A DNA stretch of 64,000 bases from Syntrophorhabdaceae bacterium (GTDB lineage Bacteria; Desulfobacterota; Syntrophorhabdia; Syntrophorhabdales; Syntrophorhabdaceae). The notes beneath the pieces were generated by a model. The model saw nothing but the letters and a program-made list of their open reading frames with translations, had not been told where the DNA came from and did not search any database. The stretch lies in assembly GCA_026415675.1 (NCBI GenBank), contig JAOAGQ010000011.1, positions 25,787 to 89,786 of the forward strand. Reading direction: 5' to 3'. Of the stretch, positions 46,222 to 55,141 are shown piece by piece. The translations under genes and the position numbers were made by a program. Position 1 is the first letter of the stretch; each line of letters opens with the position of its first letter.

Positions 46222-47286
46222 TTATTCGAGGATATATCGGGCTATCAGACCCCCCGCCTCTTTTGTCCCCATACCCATTTTACCTGCATCGAGGGACTTT
46301 ATATCGTTTATAAGGGACTTCTGTACAGCCCTTTCTATCAGTTGGGCCCCTTCGTTCTCTCCGATATACTCGAGGAGCATTCCCCCGGCGAGTATAGCGG
46401 CAAAGGGGGTGATCACGTTCTTCCCTGTATATTTAGGGGCAGAACCCCCCATTGGTTCAAACATAGAGACGCCTTTTGGGTTTATATTCCCCCCGCAGGC
46501 GATACCGAGACCCCCCTGTATCATGGCGCCTAAGTCTGTAATGATATCTCCGAAGAGGTTATCCGTTACAATCACATCAAACCATTCAGGATTTTTCACC
46601 ATCCACATACAGGTTGCATCCACATGGGCGTAATCTGTTTTGATATCGGGATATTCCTTTGCGACTTCATAAAATGCCCTCTCCCAGAGGTCAAAGGCGT
46701 ACGTTAACACGTTTGTCTTTCCGCATAGGGTGACCTTATTCTGTTTGTTTCGCCTCCGGGCCAAATCAAAGGCAAACCTTATACATCTTTCCACCCCTTT
46801 TCTCGTATTTATCGATTCCTGGGTCGCTATCTCATCGGGCGTACCCTTTTTGATAACACCTCCGGCCCCAGCGTATAATCCTTCCGTATTCTCTCTTACA
46901 ACAGCGAAATCTATATCCTCGGGCCCTTTATTTTTTAAAGGTGTGTAAACCCCTTCATAGAGTTTTACCGGCCTTAAGTTTATATACAAATCCAGCTCAA
47001 ACCTGATCCTTAAAAGTATCCCTTTTTCAAGAATCCCTGGTTTTACATCGGGATGGCCTATAGCCCCGAGAAATATGGCATGAAAATCTCTCAGTTCCGA
47101 TAATACGCTATCGGGCAAAACCTCTTTGGTTCTTAAATACCGCTCACCTCCCAAATCGTAATAGGTATATCGTAAAGAAAAACCGAGTTTTTTTGATGCT
47201 GCATCGAGCGCCTTCACACCCTCGGCTACCACTTCGGGTCCTGTGCCATCCCCGGGGATAACCGCAATATTGTATTCTTTAGCCAT
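46222..47286 (-). CDS. leuB: 3-isopropylmalate dehydrogenase-family beta-decarboxylating dehydrogenase
   Basis: It belongs to the IPMDH/IDH family: IAVIPGDGTGPEVVAEG at the N-terminus, arginines in LLRIRFELDLYINLRPVK that bind the substrate malate part, the loop VVRENTEGLYAG, the catalytic lysine in KTNVLTYAFDLW, and the metal aspartates in VTDNLFGDIITDLGAM. The 354 residues fit LeuB, which works in leucine synthesis, but isocitrate, homoisocitrate or tartrate activity cannot be excluded. ATG 47286 has AGGAGG 4 bp upstream; an ATG 93 bp earlier lies inside purD. It is in line with purD (13-bp gap). No leuA, leuC or leuD is in the window. Confidence 0.8.
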   Translation of the reverse strand: MAKEYNIAVIPGDGTGPEVVAEGVKALDAASKKLGFSLRYTYYDLGGERYLRTKEVLPDSVLSELRDFHAIFLGAIGHPDVKPGILEKGILLRIRFELDLYINLRPVKLYEGVYTPLKNKGPEDIDFAVVRENTEGLYAGAGGVIKKGTPDEIATQESINTRKGVERCIRFAFDLARRRNKQNKVTLCGKTNVLTYAFDLWERAFYEVAKEYPDIKTDYAHVDATCMWMVKNPEWFDVIVTDNLFGDIITDLGAMIQGGLGIACGGNINPKGVSMFEPMGGSAPKYTGKNVITPFAAILAGGMLLEYIGENEGAQLIERAVQKSLINDIKSLDAGKMGMGTKEAGGLIARYILE

Positions 47287-47299
47287 CTTTCCTCCTTTT

Positions 47300-48580
47300 T
47301 TATAGATACTCAAACGCCTTGGAGCCAATATCCTTTCTATACTGCATACCCTCAAACTCAATAGAAGATACCGCTTCATAGGCCTTATTTATCGCATCTC
47401 TATAAGAATCGCCTATGGCGGTTACGCCGAGCACCCTCCCCCCGGATGTGACAAACCTATCCCCTACCCTTTTCGTCCCTGCATGGAACACCATCACATC
47501 CTTTATGTTTTTAAGATTATTAAGACCGTAAATTACCTTTCCTTTTTCCGGCCTTTCAGGGTATCCTTTTGATGCCAGAACAACACAGACGGAAACCCCT
47601 TCCTTCCATCTAATGGAACCTACCTCTTTAAGTCTCCCTTCAATACAAGCCATGATGATTTCATATAGGTCGCTCTCCATTTTAAAGAGTATGGGCTGGG
47701 TTTCGGGATCCCCCATCCTTGCATTGAACTCAAGGACAAAAGGTTCTTTTTTATCCTTGAACATAAGACCTGCATATAAAACGCCTCTATAATGTATACC
47801 CTCCCCTTCTAAAGCATGGACTGTCCTGTCCATAATCTCTCTATCGATCTTTTTTTCCATATCCGGTCCTATAAAAGGAACAGGGGTGTATGCCCCCATT
47901 CCCCCTGTGTTTGGTCCTCTGTCGCCGTCCAAGAGGGTTTTATGGTCCTGGGAGGGTAACATAGGCAGGGTCGTCTTTCCGTCGGTAAAGGATATATAGG
48001 ACGCCTCAATGCCTTTTAAAAAGTCCTCTACAACAACCCTCATTCCTGCATCACCGTATATACCATCCACCATGAGGCCTTTTAAAACCGAAAGGGCCTC
48101 CCCTCCATCGGATATAACATAGGCCCCCTTACCACCGCAGAGACCATCTGCCTTTATGACATAAGGTGGTTTCAAATCGTTGATGTATTCCCTTGCGCTA
48201 TTATAATCGGAGAACGTCTTAAAAGGGGCCGTTGGTATATTGTATTTCTCCATGAGGTTTTTTGAAAAGATTTTGCTCGTCTCTATAAGGGCCCCTCTTT
48301 GAATGGGTCCAAAGGTGGGGATATCCATCCTATCAAGCCTATCGACAATCCCAAGGGATAGTGGTGCCTCAGGGCCTACGACCACCAAACCGATCCTCTC
48401 TCTTTTGGCAAAAGAGGTGATTCCATCTATGTCGTTACCGTCTATCTCTATACATCGGGCTATTTCAGATATTCCACCGTTACCTGGTATGGCAAATATA
48501 TCATCCACTCTCTTTGACTGGGAAAGCTTCCAGACAATGGCATGCTCTCTGCCTCCTCCTCCAATCACAAGTACTTTCAT
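47300..48580 (-). CDS. purD: Phosphoribosylamine-glycine ligase (GARS)
   Basis: It joins glycine to phosphoribosylamine in purine synthesis with ATP. The N-terminal KVLVIGGGGREHAIVWKL, the ATP-grasp signature KADGLCGGKGAYV, FEFNARMGDPETQ near the metal site and the C-terminal domain are all present. The 426 residues match the family. It lies 33 bp after the stand-alone IMP cyclohydrolase gene; a purH-purD order is common. Confidence 0.97.
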   Translation of the reverse strand: MKVLVIGGGGREHAIVWKLSQSKRVDDIFAIPGNGGISEIARCIEIDGNDIDGITSFAKRERIGLVVVGPEAPLSLGIVDRLDRMDIPTFGPIQRGALIETSKIFSKNLMEKYNIPTAPFKTFSDYNSAREYINDLKPPYVIKADGLCGGKGAYVISDGGEALSVLKGLMVDGIYGDAGMRVVVEDFLKGIEASYISFTDGKTTLPMLPSQDHKTLLDGDRGPNTGGMGAYTPVPFIGPDMEKKIDREIMDRTVHALEGEGIHYRGVLYAGLMFKDKKEPFVLEFNARMGDPETQPILFKMESDLYEIIMACIEGRLKEVGSIRWKEGVSVCVVLASKGYPERPEKGKVIYGLNNLKNIKDVMVFHAGTKRVGDRFVTSGGRVLGVTAIGDSYRDAINKAYEAVSSIEFEGMQYRKDIGSKAFEYL

Positions 48581-48613
48581 CTCTATATCCTCACAATAGT
48601 TTGAATTTTGTAC

Positions 48614-49204
48614 TTATCCCTTTACCTCTTCGAGGTACCTGTATATGGCGTTATCATAATCGGAGGTGATACTGAAGACCTTTTTTGCGAGATACAGGTT
48701 TGTCTCTTCAGAAACGGAGCCATCGTTTATCCTCATCTCTTCCATAACTTTAGTGTAGTCGGCAGGATCAACTATCACGGTGACATATTTATAGTTTTTT
48801 GCCCCTGCCCTTATCATCGACGGCCCACCTATGTCTATGTTCTCTATCGCTTCTTCAAAAGTGCAACCTTTGCTCACCACCTCTTTGAACGGGTAGAGGT
48901 TGACAACGATCATATCGATGTCTTTTATCCCCAGCCCCTCTTTGGCCTTCTTGTGTTCCTCGTTTTCCCTTATATTTAATATCCCTCCGTGTACTTTGGG
49001 GTGGAGGGTCTTTACCCTGCCATCCATAATCTCCGGAAAGCCTGTATAGGCACTTATCTCCATAGGGTTGACCCCTATTTCATCGAGATACCTCTTTGTG
49101 CCGCCTGTTGATATTATTTCAACACCATAGCTCTTTAAAAAAGGGGCGAATTCGGAAAGACCTGCCTTGTTTGACACACTTATTATAGCCCTTCTTATCT
49201 TCAT
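48614..49204 (-). CDS. Stand-alone IMP cyclohydrolase (PurH N-terminal domain only)
   Basis: It closes FAICAR to IMP, the last step of purine synthesis. The MGS-like fold shows [48 protein letters not shown] and [16 protein letters not shown], all conserved in the N-terminal domain of PurH. The frame stops after about 196 residues, just where the AICAR formyltransferase domain would begin in the usual bifunctional PurH of about 520 residues. The following 33 bp and the purD gene hold no remnant of it, so this looks like a real one-domain enzyme. ATG 49204 has GGGAGG 4 bp upstream. A TATAAT lies about 45 bp upstream. Confidence 0.9.
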   Translation of the reverse strand: MKIRRAIISVSNKAGLSEFAPFLKSYGVEIISTGGTKRYLDEIGVNPMEISAYTGFPEIMDGRVKTLHPKVHGGILNIRENEEHKKAKEGLGIKDIDMIVVNLYPFKEVVSKGCTFEEAIENIDIGGPSMIRAGAKNYKYVTVIVDPADYTKVMEEMRINDGSVSEETNLYLAKKVFSITSDYDNAIYRYLEEVKG

Positions 49205-49305
49205 ACGACCTCCCAACACTTAATTTTTACCCTCTTTAAACGGGCATTATACTAAAATCCAAACCCATGAAATGTCAACAGCAAAAGACCTTTTTCGACG
49301 ATCTA

Positions 49306-50247
49306 TCATACTTCATCCGGTACCACGAAGAAGATGGTGTCGTCTAAAAAACGTCTCTTCACCTTCCCTTCCCTTTCCATTTTTTTAAGGCACCTCTCTA
49401 CCTCCTTTGATTCTAATCCGGATACCTTTGTGATGTCCTCTATCGTCAATGACCTTCTCCCTATCATCTCCAGTATCCTTTCCTGCCAGTTACTCGACTC
49501 ATAGTCATAAGCGTAAAGGTCGTCTTTATCAAAATCCCCTATCACTTCACAACCCTCACCAAAAAACTCCCGGATGTCATCCATCCTGAGACTATCTACC
49601 CCTATTATTGAATCATCAAGGGGAGGTCTCGTTACGGTATTTAGCTGTATCTTTTCAGGGTTAAACGTCTTGACGATGCCCTTCAGTTTTTTTAGTTCTT
49701 CCTCGTCATCGTTTATACCGTCGATCAACATGATTTCAAGCCATATCTTTCCCCTATAATCCTTTCTTAAAAGCCTGATCCCCTCGATCAGCATATCGAG
49801 GCTTATCATCCCGTGGGGTCTATTGATAAAACAGAATATATCCTCACTGGCCGCATCAAAAGAAGGTAATATTACATCTGCCTCAACGATATCGGCTCTG
49901 ACCTTTTCGTTCCAGAGGAGTGAAGAGTTTGTGATCAGAGCGATGGGAAGCTCCACATACCTTTTAACCTCCCTTATTATCCACCCTATATCAGAGTTTA
50001 ACGTCGGTTCCCCGGTACCGGAGAAAGTGATAAAATCTATAGGTCTTTTGGCCTTTGACCTTTCGATTATTTCCTGTACAATAGAGTTGGGGTCAAAAAA
50101 GCTCTTCCGTTCTATCGTGTTACATGTGGTTTTTCCCACCTGACAGTAGACGCAATCAAAGGTACAATACTTTTTAGGGATAATATCCACCCCTAAGGAG
50201 AACCCGAGCCTCCTCGATGGAACAGGTCCGAACGTGTATTTTCCCAT
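49306..50247 (-). CDS. Radical SAM protein with C-terminal winged-helix domain
   Basis: The N-terminus GPVPSRRLGFSLGVDIIP is followed by the [4Fe-4S]/SAM motif with C28, C32 and C35 (YCTFDCVYC) and the SAM-binding region FSGTGEPTLNSDI. The C-terminal ~70 residues (MIGRRSLTIEDITKVSG, RCLKKMEREGKVKRR) form a winged helix. The family is related to COG0731-type proteins whose substrates are mostly unknown. It stands alone, divergent from the tRNA-yebC-ruv group, and 101 bp from the purine genes. No substrate can be proposed. Confidence 0.88.
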   Translation of the reverse strand: MGKYTFGPVPSRRLGFSLGVDIIPKKYCTFDCVYCQVGKTTCNTIERKSFFDPNSIVQEIIERSKAKRPIDFITFSGTGEPTLNSDIGWIIREVKRYVELPIALITNSSLLWNEKVRADIVEADVILPSFDAASEDIFCFINRPHGMISLDMLIEGIRLLRKDYRGKIWLEIMLIDGINDDEEELKKLKGIVKTFNPEKIQLNTVTRPPLDDSIIGVDSLRMDDIREFFGEGCEVIGDFDKDDLYAYDYESSNWQERILEMIGRRSLTIEDITKVSGLESKEVERCLKKMEREGKVKRRFLDDTIFFVVPDEV

Positions 50248-50310
50248 GACGATAAAATAAACGATTGTGAAGAAAAATTAAATATATTTTTTACCAACAT
50301 AAAACCAAGA

Positions 50311-50340
50311 TTGACATCGATTTTGCAAATATAGTATCAT
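50311..50340 (+). promoter_or_regulatory. Promoter of tRNA-Val / yebC-ruvCAB
   Basis: TTGACA (50311-50316) and TATCAT (50335-50340) are 18 bp apart. The expected start point is only a few bases before the mature 5' end of the tRNA (50350). Confidence 0.6.
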
Positions 50341-50349
50341 AAACAGAGT

Positions 50350-50426
50350 GGGCGGTTAGCTCAGGTGGTTAGAGCGCTGGTCTCACATACCAGAGGTCGT
50401 AGGTTCGAATCCTATACTGCCCACCA
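50350..50426 (+). tRNA. tRNA-Val (anticodon CAC)
   Basis: A full cloverleaf can be folded by eye. The acceptor stem is GGGCGGT with ACTGCCC, discriminator A and an encoded CCA end. The D arm is GCTC/GAGC. The anticodon stem is CTGGT/ACCAG with loop CTCACAT, anticodon CAC, reading GUG. The T arm is GTAGG-TTCGAAT-CCTAT. The length is 77 nt. It lies 23 bp before yebC and may share its transcript. Confidence 0.96.
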
Positions 50427-50449
50427 TTTAATATCTTTCAGGGGGCATA

Positions 50450-51208
50450 ATGTCCGGACACAGCAAGTGGAGTTCGATAAAACATAAAAAAGGTCTTGCC
50501 GATGCAAAGAGAGGCAAGATATTCACAAAACTCATAAAAGAGATAACGACCGCTGCAAGAATAGGTGGGGGAGACCCTGAATCAAACGCCCGATTGAGGG
50601 TTGCCATCGCCCAGGCTAAGGCGGAAAATATGCCCAAAGAAAACATAGAAAGGGCAATAAAAAAAGGCATAGGGGCCCTCGAAGGCGGGGAGAGCTATGA
50701 GGAGTATACCTATGAAGGGTATGGCCCAGCCGGGGTTGCTATCCTCATCGAGACCCTAACAGATAATAAGAAAAGGACAACGGCAGAAATCAGGCATATA
50801 CTATCAAGATTCGGGGGCAACCTGGGAGAGGCAGGATGTGTATCCTGGCTTTTCGGCAAAAAAGGTTATATTTCCTTTGACAAGTCAAAGGTTGATGAGG
50901 ATGAAATAATGGAGCTCGCCCTTGATGCAGGGGCTGAAGATATCGTATCCGGTGAAGATGAAATAGAGGTAATAACGGATATATCCAATTTTGAATCCGT
51001 CAAAAAGAAATTCGATTCGAACAATATAAAATACAACGTGGCCGAGATCAGCATGATCCCCCAGACCACGGTAAAACTCGAAGGGAAAAATGCTGAAACC
51101 ATGTTGAAACTGATGGAAACCCTTGAAGATTCCGATGACGTCCAGAAGGTCTATGCGAATTTCGATATATCCCTGAACGAAATGGAGAAGATCGCTGTTA
51201 ACAAATAG
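50450..51208 (+). CDS. YebC/PmpR family protein (TACO1-like)
   Basis: A 252-residue cytoplasmic protein starting with [21 protein letters not shown], the hallmark of the family, and containing [20 protein letters not shown] and [14 protein letters not shown]. Members are described as DNA-binding regulators and, more recently, as ribosome-associated factors that help translation of difficult sequences; sequence alone does not decide. It lies directly upstream of ruvC, as in many bacteria. Confidence 0.95.
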   Translation: MSGHSKWSSIKHKKGLADAKRGKIFTKLIKEITTAARIGGGDPESNARLRVAIAQAKAENMPKENIERAIKKGIGALEGGESYEEYTYEGYGPAGVAILIETLTDNKKRTTAEIRHILSRFGGNLGEAGCVSWLFGKKGYISFDKSKVDEDEIMELALDAGAEDIVSGEDEIEVITDISNFESVKKKFDSNNIKYNVAEISMIPQTTVKLEGKNAETMLKLMETLEDSDDVQKVYANFDISLNEMEKIAVNK

Positions 51209-51235
51209 ACCTTCTAAGGACAGCTGATTCTATCT

Positions 51236-51739
51236 ATGGTAATATTCGGTATAGACCCTGGGCTCGCCAATACAGGATTCGGCGCGATCCACTGGAATTC
51301 CGATAGACCTGTCCTTATAAAATGCGGCCATATAAAGACCACCCCGAAATTACACGTATCAGAAAGGCTACTCCAGATAAATAAAGACATGGTTACCCTT
51401 ATAGACACGATAAAACCCGAAATCATTGCCGTAGAAAATGTCTTTTCCCTTGTTCGATACCCTGTAGCAGGTATACTCCTCGGATGTGTGATAGGGATTA
51501 TATATCTTCTTGCCTCGGAATGTAAGCTCAAGCTCATTGAGGTAGGTCCAAAAGAGGTCAAGAACTCCCTCGTTGGTTATGGAAGCGCAAATAAAAGACA
51601 GGTAAGGGAGGCGGTACAGAAACTGCTCAATATGAGTCAGGCCCCTTCATTCCATGCCTCCGATGCCCTTGCCATAGCCATCACGGCATACTACCGATAT
51701 AGACATAAATCAAGGGGTCTATGTGATATCGTATCTTGA
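51236..51739 (+). CDS. ruvC: Crossover junction endodeoxyribonuclease RuvC
   Basis: The Holliday junction resolvase. The RNase H-like fold shows the catalytic acidic residues in IFGIDPGLANTGFGAI, AVENVFSLVRYP and HASDALAIAI. The 167 residues are normal. It starts 27 bp after yebC, with AAGGA rather far (about 15 bp) upstream. The end overlaps ruvA by 17 bp. Confidence 0.97.
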   Translation: MVIFGIDPGLANTGFGAIHWNSDRPVLIKCGHIKTTPKLHVSERLLQINKDMVTLIDTIKPEIIAVENVFSLVRYPVAGILLGCVIGIIYLLASECKLKLIEVGPKEVKNSLVGYGSANKRQVREAVQKLLNMSQAPSFHASDALAIAITAYYRYRHKSRGLCDIVS

Positions 51740-52343
51740 AGGAAAATTAAAAAAGATATACGATGACCGGATCATCCTTCAGGTCGGGGGGGTAGGATAC
51801 GATATATATATTCCTGCTTACATGATGGGAGAGATCAAAAAAACAGGGAGGATAGAGCATGAGCTTGGACTCCATATCTTTTTCCATCAAACAGAAAGGC
51901 AGCCAAAACCTGTTCTCATTGGGTTCAAAAACGAACTCGATAAAGAGTTCTTTGAACTCTTTATATCCGTCGAGGATATAGGGCCCCTTATGGCGATAAA
52001 GGCGATGGTTAGGCCGGTGAGGGAGTTGGCGCGGGCGATAGAAGAGAAAGACACCAAACTCCTCAAACAATTAAAAGGTATAGGCGAGAGAAAGGCGGAG
52101 AAGATCGTCGCCTCACTGAAAGGAAAGGTGGCGAAATATGCCCTTATACCCTCCGATATTTCCGGGGACACATGGGAAATAAAGGAAGACTTTAAAAAAG
52201 AGGTGGAGAACGTGCTTATAAACCAGTTGGGTCATAAACAGTTTGAGGCGAGAAAGATGATCGGGGAGGCCTTAAAGAGAAATCCCGCCATCTCCTCGGC
52301 GGAAGAACTCTTTGAAGAGGTATATAGAGGGCAGAGGCGTTGA
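51723..52343 (+). CDS. ruvA: Holliday junction branch migration protein RuvA
   Basis: RuvA binds the four-way junction and loads RuvB. The N-terminal OB fold begins [30 protein letters not shown], the helix-hairpin-helix includes [13 protein letters not shown], and a C-terminal helical domain III contacts RuvB ([14 protein letters not shown]). It starts with GTG inside the end of ruvC and overlaps ruvB by 4 bp. It is 206 residues, normal. Confidence 0.97.
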   Translation: MISYLEGKLKKIYDDRIILQVGGVGYDIYIPAYMMGEIKKTGRIEHELGLHIFFHQTERQPKPVLIGFKNELDKEFFELFISVEDIGPLMAIKAMVRPVRELARAIEEKDTKLLKQLKGIGERKAEKIVASLKGKVAKYALIPSDISGDTWEIKEDFKKEVENVLINQLGHKQFEARKMIGEALKRNPAISSAEELFEEVYRGQRR

Positions 52344-53377
52344 TAAGGGAAGAGGGAGAATACTACAGGGAATTGTTAGGGGATGACAAGGCCTCAGAGG
52401 ATGATAGGGGCTATAACCTAAGACCAAGCCTTTTATCGGAATATATAGGTCAAAAGAATATCGTTGAGACGTTGAAGATTGCGATCGAGGCTGCCTTGAA
52501 GAGAAAAGAGCCTCTGGAACATATTCTCTTTAACGGACCACCCGGTCTCGGCAAGACAACCCTGGCCCATATTATCGCAAATGAAATGGGAACGAGGATC
52601 ATTACGTCCTCAGGCCCTGCCCTCGAGAAAGGGGGGGATCTCATGGGTCTTCTCACCCATCTCGAGAGGGGGGACATATTCTTTATCGATGAGATACACA
52701 GAATACCAAAGGTGGTGGAGGAGTTTCTCTATCCTGCGATGGAAGATTTTGCCGTAGATTTTATTTTTGATAAAGGGGTCCATGCGAGAACCCACAGGTA
52801 TAGACTTGAGACATTTACCTTGATCGGGGCCACAACCCGGGCAGGCCTTCTCTCATCTCCTTTAAGGGAGAGGTTTGGGATCGTGAGAGACCTCGATTTT
52901 TACGGTGAAGAGGACCTTGTCCGCATTGTCAAGAGATCCGCCGCCATCCTTAATATACCAATAGATGATGGAGGGGCTTACGAGACCGCAAAGAGATCAA
53001 GGGGTACCCCGAGGGTAGCGAACAGGCTTTTAAAGCGTATAAGGGACTATGCCCAGGTGAGGGCGAACGGTCGGATAGATAGAGAAGTTGCCCTCGATGC
53101 CCTATCTCTTGAAGGGATAGACGAATACGGTTTAAATAACCTCGACAGAAAGCTACTAATGGCCATCGTTCTCAATTATAATGGGGGGCCCGTTGGGATC
53201 GAAGCCCTTTCTGCAACCCTTCAGATTGAATCGGATGTGCTTTTAGAGGTTGTTGAGCCCTATCTCCTAAAGACAGGATTTGTGATCAGGACCTCTCAGG
53301 GGAGAAAGGCAACGGAAAAGGCTTACAAACACTTGGGTATATCTCTGAAAGGGAAACCTGAAAAGACCCTTTTCTGA
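52340..53377 (+). CDS. ruvB: Holliday junction branch migration ATPase RuvB
   Basis: The AAA+ motor of branch migration. It has [17 protein letters not shown], Walker [11 protein letters not shown], Walker [10 protein letters not shown], sensor 1 [11 protein letters not shown], the arginine finger in LRERFGI, and a C-terminal winged helix ([22 protein letters not shown]). It probably starts at TTG 52340, where TTGA overlaps the ruvA stop. It is 345 residues. Its 3' end lies 25 bp from the convergent rodZ-like gene, and I see no terminator hairpin there. Confidence 0.97.
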   Translation: MIREEGEYYRELLGDDKASEDDRGYNLRPSLLSEYIGQKNIVETLKIAIEAALKRKEPLEHILFNGPPGLGKTTLAHIIANEMGTRIITSSGPALEKGGDLMGLLTHLERGDIFFIDEIHRIPKVVEEFLYPAMEDFAVDFIFDKGVHARTHRYRLETFTLIGATTRAGLLSSPLRERFGIVRDLDFYGEEDLVRIVKRSAAILNIPIDDGGAYETAKRSRGTPRVANRLLKRIRDYAQVRANGRIDREVALDALSLEGIDEYGLNNLDRKLLMAIVLNYNGGPVGIEALSATLQIESDVLLEVVEPYLLKTGFVIRTSQGRKATEKAYKHLGISLKGKPEKTLF

Positions 53378-53402
53378 TTCGATTCGATTGAAAGTAAGAA
53401 CA

Positions 53403-54185
53403 CTATGAGATCTGGAACCTCTTTACCTGCCCTTTTTCTCCGGTAAAACCTGTATCCTTTCCATTTAGAAATAATTTTACCCCCCCTGCATTACCTATGA
53501 GGAGGTCAAATTTTTCTATGCCGTTCAATATCACAACCTCCTGGGGCTTTAACATAAATTCCTTCTTTTCCTTCCCGTCAATTATCACACTGACCCACGT
53601 CCTCTCATTGCATGTGATCGTAAGTATCTTCTGCATAGAGACAAAGGGGGTGTCGCTCTTATTCTCTTTTTCCAGTTCGTTTTTCACAGGTTTTATAACA
53701 TTTTCCTTATTCGGGGTAACCTCTTTATATCCTCTCTCCTTGTTTTCAAAGACGAGGTATCCGATAAAAAAGAGGATAATAGCCCCATAAATAAATATGG
53801 CTCTATGCCTTTTTCTTGTTAAGTTCGAAATCGTTCTTCTATCCTTCTTTGTCTTGTTTTTCTCTTTCTTGATATCGATTTCACCCTGGCTATTCCTTGC
53901 CTTTAAATACGGCTCAATCTCTCTACTTACGCCCAGATATGATGCATATTGTTTTATATATCCTCTGGTATAGACTTCATGGGGGAGGTTATCCCATACA
54001 CCCTGCTCTATGGAGGCGATGATAGATTTTTTAATGCACATCAAATCAGAAATATTATCTATAGTTATGTTTTTTTCTTCTCTTGCTTTTTTAAGTATTG
54101 TTCCTATCTCTTTTAAATTAAAAGGATATCCTGCCATTTTTTGTTTTATAACATTCGTTTCCATATCTTCAGAGGTAATTTCCAT
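53403..54185 (-). CDS. RodZ-like helix-turn-helix membrane protein
   Basis: An N-terminal cytoplasmic HTH (IGTILKKAREEKNITIDNISDL, then IKKSIIASIEQGVWDNLPHEVYTRGYIKQYA) is followed by a basic stretch, one membrane segment (AIFIYGAIILFFIGYLVF) and a periplasmic DUF4115 beta domain (TCNERTWVSVIIDGKEKKEF, LIGNAGGVKLFLNG). This is the layout of RodZ, which ties MreB to the cell-wall machinery. The start is unsure. The frame is open up to a TTG at 54266, but that codon is part of a promoter-like TTGACA with TCAAAT 17 bp on. I use ATG 54185; ATG 54164 and 54137 are alternatives, and none has a good ribosome site. Confidence 0.85.
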   Translation of the reverse strand: MEITSEDMETNVIKQKMAGYPFNLKEIGTILKKAREEKNITIDNISDLMCIKKSIIASIEQGVWDNLPHEVYTRGYIKQYASYLGVSREIEPYLKARNSQGEIDIKKEKNKTKKDRRTISNLTRKRHRAIFIYGAIILFFIGYLVFENKERGYKEVTPNKENVIKPVKNELEKENKSDTPFVSMQKILTITCNERTWVSVIIDGKEKKEFMLKPQEVVILNGIEKFDLLIGNAGGVKLFLNGKDTGFTGEKGQVKRFQIS

Positions 54186-54359
54186 TATCGCTTTTATTTT
54201 TTGTTCATTAAAAATTTTAATTCTTTTTATTATATTTATTTGATACCATTGCTGGTTTTTTGTCAATACAATTTATTAGATTTGTGAGTGTCAATGTCTA
54301 ACTTGTATCTCATCCCCAGGTATACGATTATTCCCCACTTTTGCCATGAGGGGTAGACT

Positions 54360-54776
54360 TTATGCAGCGTGTTTAAACTCATCTTTTTTATAATTTTTAT
54401 ATCCTGAACTTCCTGAAGCGATGGTTCTTATTATGGATCCGAGCTTTTTTAATTCGTCGTAATTGGATATTAGAATAAATGGGCTGCACCGTTTACCAAG
54501 GGCAATAATCTCTCTTTTCTTGTTAGGAGTGATTAATATAATTGTAGTTTTGGAAAAAAGATGTTTTTGGAAGTAAATGTCAATCAGGTCATCTTCTCTT
54601 GCAGCAAAAATAACTACAACGACTTTTTTACCTGTAATATTTTTAATACTTTTTGTAAAGGCATCTATTGTATCGTATAATACCACATTATCTTCGGGGT
54701 TCTTATATATTCTAATGATGTCAAAAAGACTTTTGCCGTACTTAGTATTACCTGGATTTAAATAATGGATTTCCAT
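54360..54776 (-). CDS. Hypothetical protein, receiver-like alpha/beta fold
   Basis: I do not recognise a family. The 138 residues show alternating strands and helices (KKVVVVIFAA, TTIILITPN, FILISNYDELKKLGSII) like a response-regulator receiver, but no clear phosphorylatable aspartate and lysine set is visible. The C-terminus is basic (YKNYKKDEFKHAA). GGAGG lies 7 bp before the ATG, so it is likely expressed. It stands alone between rodZ and a decayed region, with 174 bp to rodZ's likely start region. Base composition is more AT-rich than the neighbouring housekeeping genes. Confidence 0.6.
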   Translation of the reverse strand: MEIHYLNPGNTKYGKSLFDIIRIYKNPEDNVVLYDTIDAFTKSIKNITGKKVVVVIFAAREDDLIDIYFQKHLFSKTTIILITPNKKREIIALGKRCSPFILISNYDELKKLGSIIRTIASGSSGYKNYKKDEFKHAA

Positions 54777-55141
54777 TACGGCACCTCCCTAAATTTTTGG
54801 TGATTCTATAAAATGTTTTTTAAAAATAAATAAATGATACGTTAATTTTTAGTTAAAAATAGATGTCCATATTTTTTTCATGAAAGGAGCTCCCTGGAAT
54901 TGGTCAAATCTTTTCAGGCAGCCCCCATCATTATTTTAAAAGGCTCCTTTTCCATAACACCACATTCACCTTTGGCAAATACTCAAGTAGAGTTCATCAG
55001 GGGCCATGTCGTTGAGAAATGGGGAAATTATAGGATGGGATAGCGTGATGTTTCTAAATTGCGTGGATCTACATTATTGTTTTCGTTGTCATTTTCAAAC
55101 AACTACCTTTAATATGCTTTGTTTTTTTAAATAATCTAATT
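54777..55141. other. 365-bp non-coding region with possible decayed element
   Basis: No intact gene is seen. On the minus strand, short conceptual peptides lie in shifted frames: LNDMAPDELYLSICQR before a stop at 54966-54968, an adjacent fragment NLETSRYPIL in another frame, and GVMEKEPFKIMMGAA in a third. The run of plausible coding pieces broken by frame changes suggests a remnant of a mobile or repeated element. The first fragment faintly resembles the C-terminus of integrase-core transposases, but this is weak. The part next to 54776 must hold the promoter of the small hypothetical gene. Confidence 0.35.
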
